Source of the DNA: [Mycobacterium] vasticus
GTDB taxonomy: Bacteria > Actinomycetota > Actinomycetes > Mycobacteriales > Mycobacteriaceae
NCBI RefSeq assembly: GCF_020181595.1
Contig: NZ_CP084028.1
Location: 1,795,544 to 1,859,543 of the forward strand
Direction of reading: 5' to 3'
DNA length: 64,000 nucleotides
Part shown: in pieces, positions 57,588 to 64,000 of the stretch
Numbering within the stretch: the stretch's first letter is position 1
Layout: each line of letters opens with the position of its first letter
Translations under genes and position numbers: made by a program
Notes under the pieces: model-generated
The model's input: only the letters and a program-made list of their open reading frames with translations
Database searches by the model: none
Told to the model about the DNA's origin: nothing

Positions 57588-58340
57588 CTAGCGACGCCGC
57601 GCGGCGCGCTGCACGCCGCGCAGCTTGGCGCCGGCCGGCATGGGGCCCTTGGGCATGGCCGCGGCCCCGGTCCGTGAGCCCAGCGCGGCAAGCCGCGATT
57701 CCAGCGAGTCCATCTGCTTGGCGGTGATATTGGCCGGGAGTTTGGTCAGGAAGCGCTCCAGCTTGGCCAGCGGGACCTCGCCCTCGCCGTTGCCCACCAC
57801 CACGTCGTAGATCGGCACGTCGCCGACCAGCCGGGCGGTGCGTTTCTTCTCCTGCGCCAGCAGCGGTTTGAGGCGCGAGGCCGAGCCTTCGGCGACGAAG
57901 ATGACGCCCGGTCGCCCGATCACCCGGTGCACGGCGTCGAGCTGCCCGGTGGCGGCCACCCCCGGGGTGACGCGCCACTTGCCGCGCAGGTTGTCCAGAG
58001 CCCAGGCGGCGGCACCGGCCTGCCCCTCGGCCTTGCGGTAGACCGACCGCTGAGCGCGGCGGCCGAAGATCACGAACGCCACCAGCGCGCCCAGTACCAC
58101 GCCGAGCGGAATCGTGGTCACCTTGGCAAAGGTCCCGGCGTTCAGCCCCAGGAAAGTCGTCACGCCGACCACCAGGACGAACGCGCCGATCATGTACGGC
58201 AGCAGCCGGGTGTCCTCTTTGCGCTGAATCTGGAAGGCTTGCCACAGCTGCCTGCGGCGCTCTTTGCCGGCGGCCTTGCGGGTGGCTTTGGCCGCCTCCC
58301 GAGCAGCCTTGTTCTCGGCGGTGCTGCGCTGTCTGGGCAT
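57588..58340 (-). CDS. DUF4191 membrane protein (Rv2219-like)
   Basis: 250 residues. A basic N-terminus is followed by two transmembrane helices at about 45-95 (LLPYMIGAFVLVVGVTTFLGL, then VVLGALVAFVIFG) and a cytoplasmic domain containing RPGVIFVAEG and QMDSLESRLAALG. It matches the DUF4191 family. It converges with the RDD gene and lies just downstream of lipA. ATG at 58340 (a TTG three codons earlier is possible). Function unknown. Confidence 0.85.
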   Translation of the reverse strand: MPRQRSTAENKAAREAAKATRKAAGKERRRQLWQAFQIQRKEDTRLLPYMIGAFVLVVGVTTFLGLNAGTFAKVTTIPLGVVLGALVAFVIFGRRAQRSVYRKAEGQAGAAAWALDNLRGKWRVTPGVAATGQLDAVHRVIGRPGVIFVAEGSASRLKPLLAQEKKRTARLVGDVPIYDVVVGNGEGEVPLAKLERFLTKLPANITAKQMDSLESRLAALGSRTGAAAMPKGPMPAGAKLRGVQRAARRR

Positions 58341-58371
58341 AGCTACCAAGGATACCCAGCGGCCTCCGGGG

Positions 58372-59337
58372 TCAGCCGTGGGCCGGGGTGGCGGGCCTGT
58401 TCGCCAGGGCCCGGTTCGCCCGGTTGTCGATGGCCTGCTGGTAAAGCCGGCCGGCCCGGTAGGACGAACGCACCAGCGGTCCTGACATCACCCCGGCGAA
58501 CCCGAGCTGCTCGGCGTAACGGGCGTGCTCGACGAACTCCTCGGGCTTGACCCAGCGATCGATCGGGTGATGACGCTCGCTGGGCCGCAGGTACTGGGTG
58601 ATGGTGACCAGTTCGGCGCCGGCCTCGTACATCGCAGAGAGTGCCTCGCGGATCTCCTCGGGGGTCTCGCCCATGCCCAGGATCAGATTGCTCTTGGCCA
58701 CCAGGCCGGCAGCGCGGGCCTGGGTCAGCACGTTCAGGCTGCGTTCGTAGCTGAACCCCGGCCGGATCAGCCGGAAGATGCGCGGGACCGTTTCGACGTT
58801 GTGCGCCAGTACTTCCGGTCGCGTTTCGAATACCTCGCCCAACAGGTCGGGCCGGCCTCCGAAGTCGGGGATCAACAGCTCGACACCGGTGGTCGGGTTG
58901 AGCTTCTTGATGGCCCGCACGGTCTCGGCGTACAGCCAGGAGCCCTGGTCGGGCAGGTCGTCGCGGGCCACACCGGTCACCGTCGAATACCGCAGCCCCA
59001 TTGTCTGCACGCTCTCGGCGACCCGGCGCGGCTCGTCGCGGTCGAGGTCTGCGGGCTTACCGGACTTGATCAGGCAGAACGAGCAGTTTCGGGTGCAGAC
59101 CTCGCCGCCGATCAAGAAGGTGGCCTCGCGGTCTTCCCAGCACTCGTAGATGTTGGGGCAGCCGGCCTCCTCGCAGACCGTGTGCAGCTTCTCCTGTTTG
59201 ACCAACACCTTCAGTTCGGTGTAGTTCGGCCCCATTCGGGCGCGGGTCTTGATCCATGACGGTTTGCGTTCGATCGGTGTCTCGGCGTTGCGTGCTTCGG
59301 CTCGGCTTAACCTGCGACCTTCTCCGACGGCGCTCAC
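58372..59337 (-). CDS. lipA: Lipoyl synthase
   Basis: 321-residue radical-SAM enzyme. The CxxxCxxC cluster is C81, C85, C88 (CTRNCSFC) and the auxiliary sulfur-donor cluster uses C55, C60 and C66 ([12 protein letters not shown]). The RSSYRAG ending carries the serine ligand. It inserts two sulfurs into octanoyl groups placed on E2 proteins by LipB. It overlaps lipB by 4 bp. Confidence 0.96.
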   Translation of the reverse strand: MSAVGEGRRLSRAEARNAETPIERKPSWIKTRARMGPNYTELKVLVKQEKLHTVCEEAGCPNIYECWEDREATFLIGGEVCTRNCSFCLIKSGKPADLDRDEPRRVAESVQTMGLRYSTVTGVARDDLPDQGSWLYAETVRAIKKLNPTTGVELLIPDFGGRPDLLGEVFETRPEVLAHNVETVPRIFRLIRPGFSYERSLNVLTQARAAGLVAKSNLILGMGETPEEIREALSAMYEAGAELVTITQYLRPSERHHPIDRWVKPEEFVEHARYAEQLGFAGVMSGPLVRSSYRAGRLYQQAIDNRANRALANRPATPAHG

Positions 59338-60029
59338 TGGGTCGATGTTACGCGTGGCCCGGAATGGTCACGCACCGGCAGCAGGCCGTCGAGCGCGGCG
59401 ACGACAGCGTCCGCCACCGCGAGCCGAACGTCATCGACGCTGGTCAGGCTGCCTAACTCGGCCGACAGTGACGTGACACCGGCGTCGCTGATGCCGCACG
59501 GCACGATCGAGCCGAACGCATTGAGGTCACAATCACAGTTGAGTGCGAATCCGTGCAGGGTGGTTGCGCGGGCCACCCGCACACCGATCGCCGCGATCTT
59601 GCGCTCGGGCCGGCCGTCGCCGGCGGGCAGCCATACGCCGGACCTGCCGTCGACGCGAATAGCGTTGAGGCCCAATCCGTTACACACCTCGATGAGCGAC
59701 TCTTCAAGGCGCCGTACGTAGTTGACCACATCCAGTGGTTCGGCCAGCCCGATGATCGGATAGCCAACCAGCTGTCCGGGGCCGTGCCAGGTGATCTTGC
59801 CGCCCCGGTCGGTGTCGACCACCGGGGTCCCGTCAAGCGGGCGTTCCTGCGGTTCGGTGCGCCGTCCGGCGGTGTAGACCGGCGGATGCTCCAGCAGCAG
59901 CAGAGTGTCTGGACCGCCGGCCGCCCGGGCGTCGGCAAGATCGCGTTGCAGCTGCCAGGCGGTGCCGTAATCGACGGTGTCCAGCTGTCGCACGTCGACC
60001 GGTGTGGCAAGGGACCGGATGGACGTCAT
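59334..60029 (-). CDS. lipB: Octanoyl-ACP:protein N-octanoyltransferase
   Basis: 231 residues. The acyl-thioester cysteine is C178 (VPCGI) and the lysine K144 (RKIAAIG); [15 protein letters not shown] is the family signature. It transfers octanoate from ACP to lipoyl domains such as those of SucB/DlaT in this window. It is coupled to lipA. Confidence 0.95.
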   Translation of the reverse strand: MTSIRSLATPVDVRQLDTVDYGTAWQLQRDLADARAAGGPDTLLLLEHPPVYTAGRRTEPQERPLDGTPVVDTDRGGKITWHGPGQLVGYPIIGLAEPLDVVNYVRRLEESLIEVCNGLGLNAIRVDGRSGVWLPAGDGRPERKIAAIGVRVARATTLHGFALNCDCDLNAFGSIVPCGISDAGVTSLSAELGSLTSVDDVRLAVADAVVAALDGLLPVRDHSGPRVTSTQ

Positions 60030-60054
60030 GGTCGCAGGCTACTCGGCCCGGACG

Positions 60055-60957
60055 CTACAGCGGGGTCGGGTGGGCGGTGGCGTATTGCAGAGCCTCGCCG
60101 ATGGTGTTGTGCCGGAATTGAAAGCCGGCCTCTTCCAGCGCTGCGGGAATGGCTCGCTGACCGGTCAGCAGGCTGTCGGCGAACTCGCCGAGCCCAGCGC
60201 GCACCAAGAATTCGGGCAGCAGCATCGGGGTCGGGCGACGCAGCGCACGACCCAGCGCGGCGGTGAACTCGGCGTTGGTCACCGGCGCCGGGCCGGTCAG
60301 GTTCACCGGGCCGGACAGTGTGTCGTTCGCGATGGCGAACAACAGCGCGCGCACCTCGTCCTCGAGACTGATCCACGACATGTACTGCCGGCCGTTGCCG
60401 AGTCGTGCGCCGAGGCCCAGCGAGAACAGCGGCCGCAACCGGCCCAGGGCGCCGCCGGAGGGCGCCAGCACGATACCGGTGCGGGCCAGCACCACCCGCA
60501 CCCCGGATTGCCTGGCCGACTCGGTGGCCGCTTCCCAGTCCCGGGAGAGCTGGGCCAGGAAACCCGTTCCCGCGGAGGAGGATTCGTCGACGGTCTGGTC
60601 CCGACTGTCACCGTAATAGCCGACCCCGCTGGCATTGACCAGGACGGGCACTCCGGCGACGGACACCGCGGCTGACAGTACCTCGGTCGGGGTGATCCGG
60701 CTGTCGCGCAGGTTCTGTTTGAACGCACCGGACCAACGGCGATCGCCGACACCGATCCCGCACATGTTGACCACGGCGTCCACACCGTCCAAGGCGTCGA
60801 CGTCGATGAGGCCGGCCTCGGGGTCCCAGCGCACTTCGGCGTCGTTGGCCGGTGCGCGCCGCACGATGCGCAGCACCCGATGGTCGGCGGCACGCAGGGC
60901 CGACACCAGGGCGGAGCCGATCAGCCCCGACGACCCGGCGATTGCGACCTTGGCCAC
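60055..60957 (-). CDS. TIGR01777 family NAD(P)-binding epimerase (Rv2216-like)
   Basis: 300 residues. An SDR-type nucleotide motif ([11 protein letters not shown]) starts the protein; the C-terminal DUF1731 domain ([15 protein letters not shown]) is diagnostic of TIGR01777. It is related to the cell division/epimerase protein YfcH. It lies between sucB and lipB on the same strand, as in M. tuberculosis. Substrate unknown. Confidence 0.88.
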   Translation of the reverse strand: MAKVAIAGSSGLIGSALVSALRAADHRVLRIVRRAPANDAEVRWDPEAGLIDVDALDGVDAVVNMCGIGVGDRRWSGAFKQNLRDSRITPTEVLSAAVSVAGVPVLVNASGVGYYGDSRDQTVDESSSAGTGFLAQLSRDWEAATESARQSGVRVVLARTGIVLAPSGGALGRLRPLFSLGLGARLGNGRQYMSWISLEDEVRALLFAIANDTLSGPVNLTGPAPVTNAEFTAALGRALRRPTPMLLPEFLVRAGLGEFADSLLTGQRAIPAALEEAGFQFRHNTIGEALQYATAHPTPL

Positions 60958-60965
60958 GCGCCCCC

Positions 60966-62699
60966 CTACAGCCCGAGTTCGGCTTCGAATTCGCCTTCCT
61001 CAAGCCGGTTCTTGATGGTGGTGACGAACCGTCCGGCGTCGGCGCCGTCGATCAGCCGGTGGTCGTAGGTCAACGGGAGGTAGGAGATCGACCGCACGCC
61101 GACGGACTCGTTGCCGGCCTCGTCGATGACCACCCGCGGGCGCTTGACGATGGCTCCGGTGCCGAGCATGGCGGCCTGCGGCGGGACCAGGATCGGGGTG
61201 TCGAACAACGCGCCCTGGCTGCCGATATTGGTGATCGTGAAGGTGCCGCCGGCCAATTCGTCCGGTCGCAGACCGCCCGACCGCGCCCGTGCGGCGATGT
61301 CGGCGATGGCACGGGCCAGACCCGCCAGCGACAGATCACCGGCGTTGTGGATCACCGGGGACAGCAGTCCCTGTTCGGTGTCCACCGCAAAGCCCAGGTG
61401 CTCGGCGTCGTAGTAGGTGATTTCGCCGGCGTCCTCGTTGTAGCTGGCGTTGACGTTCGGATGCGCCTTGAGTGCGTCGATCACCGCGCGGGCGATGAAC
61501 GGCAGGTAGGTCAGGTTGACGCCCTCGCGCTCGGCGAAGTCGGCCTTCGCCCGGGCCCGCAGCGCCACGATGCGGGTCATGTCGACCTCGTGGGTCTGGG
61601 TGAGCTGGGCGGTGGCCTGCAGCGACTCGCGGGTCTTGCGGGCGGTGAGCTGCCGGATCCGGTTGGCCTTGGCGGTGGTGCCGCGCAGGTGGGCCAGGGC
61701 CGAAACCGGCGCCGACGGCGCTGCCGCCGGTTGCGCGGCCGGTGCGGCCGCAGCTGCGGGAGCCTTGCGCTGTTCGGCGGCTGCCAGCACGTCCTGCTTG
61801 CGAATCCGTCCGCCGACGCCGGTTCCGCTGACCTGGCTCAGGTCGACGCCGTTGTCGGCCGCGAGCTTGCGGACCAGCGGAGTCACATACGGCGTGGTGT
61901 CTCCTGCTGGAGCAGGAGCCGCCGGAGCAGGTGCCGGAGCCGGAGGAGCCGGGGGCGCGGCGGGAGCAGCAGGGGGAGCGGGCGGCGCTGCCGGTGCCGG
62001 GGGCGCGGGGGCCGCAGCGGGCGGCGGTGATGCCGCGGGTTCGGGCGTGGGAGCCGGAGCAGCCGCCGGTGCCGCCGCCGACCCCGATCCGATCCTGGCC
62101 AGCTCGCCGCCGACTGCGACCGTGGCGTCCTCGCCGGCGGTGATCGACAGCAGCGTGCCCGCCACCGGGGACGGGATCTCGGTGTCGACCTTATCCGTGG
62201 AGACCTCCACCAACGGCTCGTCGACCGCCACCGCATCGCCGACCTGCTTGAGCCACCGTGTCACGGTGCCCTCGGTCACCGACTCGCCTAGTTCGGGCAT
62301 CAGCACCGGCGTGCCGTCACCGGCCGGCGCCGCAGCGACGGCCGGCGCAGGTGCCGGCGGCGGCGTCGGCGCGGGAGCGGGAGCGGGAGCGGCGGCCGGA
62401 GCCGCGGGAGCCGCGGGAGCGGGAGCGGCGGCCGGAGCCGCGGGAGCCGCAGTGCTCTCGCCTGCCTCGCCGATCAGCGCCAGTTCGCCGCCGACCTCGA
62501 CGGTGTCGTCCTCCTGGGCGACGATCTTGGTCAGCACACCCGACACCGGCGCCGGGATCTCGGTGTCGACCTTGTCGGTGGACACCTCCAGCAGCGGCTC
62601 GTCGACCTCGACCGTGTCGCCCTCCTTTTTGAGCCAGCGGGTCACGGTTCCCTCGGTCACGCTCTCACCGAGTGCCGGCATCTGAACTGAGAACGCCAT
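60966..62699 (-). CDS. sucB: Dihydrolipoamide acyltransferase E2 (DlaT/SucB)
   Basis: 577 residues. Two lipoyl domains (K43 in [10 protein letters not shown], and a second lysine near 168), Ala/Pro linkers, an E3/E1-binding domain at about 270-310 and the catalytic core ending DHRLIDGAD (about 549) are in order. In M. tuberculosis the protein (DlaT, Rv2215) serves pyruvate dehydrogenase and the AhpC/AhpD peroxidase system. It works with AceE and is lipoylated by LipB/LipA in this window. ATG with GAGGAG upstream. Confidence 0.95.
   Translation of the reverse strand: MAFSVQMPALGESVTEGTVTRWLKKEGDTVEVDEPLLEVSTDKVDTEIPAPVSGVLTKIVAQEDDTVEVGGELALIGEAGESTAAPAAPAAAPAPAAPAAPAAAPAPAPAPTPPPAPAPAVAAAPAGDGTPVLMPELGESVTEGTVTRWLKQVGDAVAVDEPLVEVSTDKVDTEIPSPVAGTLLSITAGEDATVAVGGELARIGSGSAAAPAAAPAPTPEPAASPPPAAAPAPPAPAAPPAPPAAPAAPPAPPAPAPAPAAPAPAGDTTPYVTPLVRKLAADNGVDLSQVSGTGVGGRIRKQDVLAAAEQRKAPAAAAAPAAQPAAAPSAPVSALAHLRGTTAKANRIRQLTARKTRESLQATAQLTQTHEVDMTRIVALRARAKADFAEREGVNLTYLPFIARAVIDALKAHPNVNASYNEDAGEITYYDAEHLGFAVDTEQGLLSPVIHNAGDLSLAGLARAIADIAARARSGGLRPDELAGGTFTITNIGSQGALFDTPILVPPQAAMLGTGAIVKRPRVVIDEAGNESVGVRSISYLPLTYDHRLIDGADAGRFVTTIKNRLEEGEFEAELGL
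62385..62450. repeat. 36-bp linker repeat in sucB
   Basis: A 36-bp unit beginning GGGAGCGGCGGCCGGAGCCG repeats 1.8 times, encoding an Ala/Pro stretch of the first lipoyl linker. Such linkers tolerate changes in length, so this may vary between strains. Confidence 0.6.
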
Positions 62700-62986
62700 C
62701 GCAGTTGACTCCTCGATAGGTCGGCGGGCTGCTTGGCCCGGTGTAGCAGGCGCGCTTCTGGCTTACCACAGCGACGCAGTCCCGATGCCGCATGCCGACG
62801 GATCGTCGACACCATTGACACCTGATGGAGATGGGATTCAGCCGCGACAGCCACACTAGTACCCGCGAGCGATGCGGACGTCATGACGGCGGGGCAAGCC
62901 ACAAACAGCGACACCGGTGTCGGGTCGACTGCTTGGCCGGCTCGATTCCCCGCCAGTTGGGTTCCGCCGCCACTAAAATCCCGGCA

Positions 62987-63898
62987 ATGGGACCGAGAGA
63001 AGTCGTCGACCGCTGCGAACTCTGGTCCGGCTACGACATCTCGGGAGTGGCCAGCAACTACCAGGCAATCGCCGGCATCCTCGCCGGATTCACCTTTGCC
63101 GCCATCACCGTTGTGCTTGACCGCTCACATAGACATCGCATCGCCGCCGATGAGCGCGGCGCACGTGCGATCGAATACGAGAAACTGACCGGACTCGCGC
63201 TGGTGAGCGCATTTCTCGGTCTGCTTTTTGCAAGCTTTCAATACGGCATCTTGTCCGGTGAGCGTGGCTGTGCGCTCACCGGTGGACGGGCCGCGTCCGA
63301 AGAACTACTGGGTGACGTGATGTTCGGCGCCGCCATTTACATCCTGGTTTACGGCCTGGTGCAGTTCGCCGCGACATCGGCTCCCGCACTTGCCAAACAC
63401 GCGCGGTTCATTGTGGCGGTTCTCGTTCCCCCTGTTGTGGTTAGTTTCGCCGAAATCAAGCTCATGGACCTCGCTGTCTCTCTCGGTTCCCCGGAAACGC
63501 AGCAGCCACTCCAACCGCTGTGGGACCAGGCGCACGGACTGGCGGTTCCGATCGGACTGTCGGTCATGGCCCTGTGCGGTGTGTGCTGGCTTCTCGGAAG
63601 CAAAAGACGGCATTCGGCGGCGGCATCGGGGCGGATCGCGCGTGGCACTCAAACAGCGCTGCCCTACATCACGATCGGATTCGTCATGGGCGCGAGGATT
63701 CATTCGGTTGTGGGGCTACCGACCGCAGATCCGACGTCGAGGATTACGGCCGGCCAGGGCTGGACATGGGTGCTTCTGCTCACCGGCATGGTGCTGTTTC
63801 AAAGCGTCGCCCTGGCATTCCAAAAAGGCGTCGAGGGTCCCGGTCTCGATGCCGAGGAAACGCAGTCACCCGACCGTCACCGGGTCGACCAGAGCTAG
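62987..63898 (+). CDS. Integral membrane protein of unknown function
   Basis: 303 residues. About six to seven hydrophobic segments are visible (for example AIAGILAGFTFAAITVVL at about 27-44, GLALVSAFLGLLFASF at about 70-85 and WTWVLLLTGMVLFQSVAL near the end), with short charged loops (DRSHRHRIAADERGARAI). The sequence is less GC-rich at third positions and less conserved in style than its neighbours. No family is recognised. It is divergent from sucB with about 290 bp between them, in which no other feature is seen. The ATG at 62987 lacks a clear ribosome site. Confidence 0.6.
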   Translation: MGPREVVDRCELWSGYDISGVASNYQAIAGILAGFTFAAITVVLDRSHRHRIAADERGARAIEYEKLTGLALVSAFLGLLFASFQYGILSGERGCALTGGRAASEELLGDVMFGAAIYILVYGLVQFAATSAPALAKHARFIVAVLVPPVVVSFAEIKLMDLAVSLGSPETQQPLQPLWDQAHGLAVPIGLSVMALCGVCWLLGSKRRHSAAASGRIARGTQTALPYITIGFVMGARIHSVVGLPTADPTSRITAGQGWTWVLLLTGMVLFQSVALAFQKGVEGPGLDAEETQSPDRHRVDQS

Positions 63899-64000
63899 CC
63901 CCAATACCGTTTAGTTAAGAGCGTGGATTCTGATGCTGGGTGGGTGCTCGGGTTGGGGCCAGTGTTGGTGCGCAGTCCTTTTGACATGCCATTTGGGCAT

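Noticed and set aside
63899..64000. Possible insertion-sequence end at the window edge
   Set aside because: The last 100 bases look different in style, but no transposase or inverted repeat pair is visible, so no element can be claimed.

Overview
The window is GC-rich chromosomal DNA of a mycobacterium (Mycobacterium sensu lato). The markers are the FAS-II cluster fabD-acpM-kasA-kasB-accD6 with its MabR regulator, the mycothiol-dependent enzyme MscR, AhpE, PtpA/PtkA, Hip1/CaeA, an MTB12-like secreted protein, tandem cutinases and a DUF222/HNH (13E12-type) protein. From memory of the M. tuberculosis map, the gene order follows the Rv2215-Rv2260 segment in reverse, with gene-level insertions and losses. 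The species cannot be named from this alone.

Layout. 1-4.9 kb: two cutinases (the first cut by the window edge), an MFS transporter, and a membrane-anchored Hsp70-like protein coupled to a SHOCT membrane protein. 4.9-10.4 kb: an MBL-fold hydrolase with MscR, an amidohydrolase, an AraC regulator and a serine hydrolase. 10.5-18.5 kb: DUF3145, a lipid-kinase-type protein coupled to an FAD oxidase, TetR-GlpD, a second TetR with a flavin monooxygenase, and a broken methyltransferase. 18.6-28.3 kb: the minus-strand run aceE, mabR, fabD, acpM, kasA, kasB, accD6, linking pyruvate oxidation to mycolic-acid elongation. 28.5-30.2 kb: a lipoprotein, DUF3052, AhpE and tRNA-Val(UAC). 30.2-38.4 kb: a KmtR-like metal sensor with a 42-residue histidine-rich protein, an acyl-CoA synthetase, an F420/LLM oxidoreductase, SURF1, PtpA-PtkA, NIF3, a zinc-ribbon protein and the RNase H/phosphatase fusion.

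38.4-43.0 kb is a cysteine/redox block (XRE-cupin, CysE-CysK, TrxR-like flavoprotein, methyltransferase, 2OG oxygenase) lying next to the RNase P RNA at 43.1-43.5 kb. 43.5-52.0 kb: CYTH-CHAD protein, PanB, Hip1, GlnA2 and GlnE. 52.0-55.4 kb is an accessory insert (thioesterase, secreted protein, MTB12-like protein, DUF222/HNH) separating GlnE from GlnA1. 55.5-62.7 kb: GlnA1, RDD protein, DUF4191, LipA, LipB, an epimerase and the two-lipoyl E2 SucB/DlaT; LipA/LipB would lipoylate this E2, which works with AceE. The window ends with an unrecognised membrane protein.

No CRISPR array, prophage, complete insertion sequence or clearly new multi-gene system was found. The most interesting signals are small: the metal-sensor/His-rich two-gene operon; three copies of a MIRU-like repeat, two in tandem inside a thioesterase gene; matched operator-like palindromes for MabR and for a TetR/monooxygenase pair; a 34-bp palindrome at the hip1 start; a family of palindromic repeats at gene 3' ends; and the absence of cobC and cobD from their expected places.
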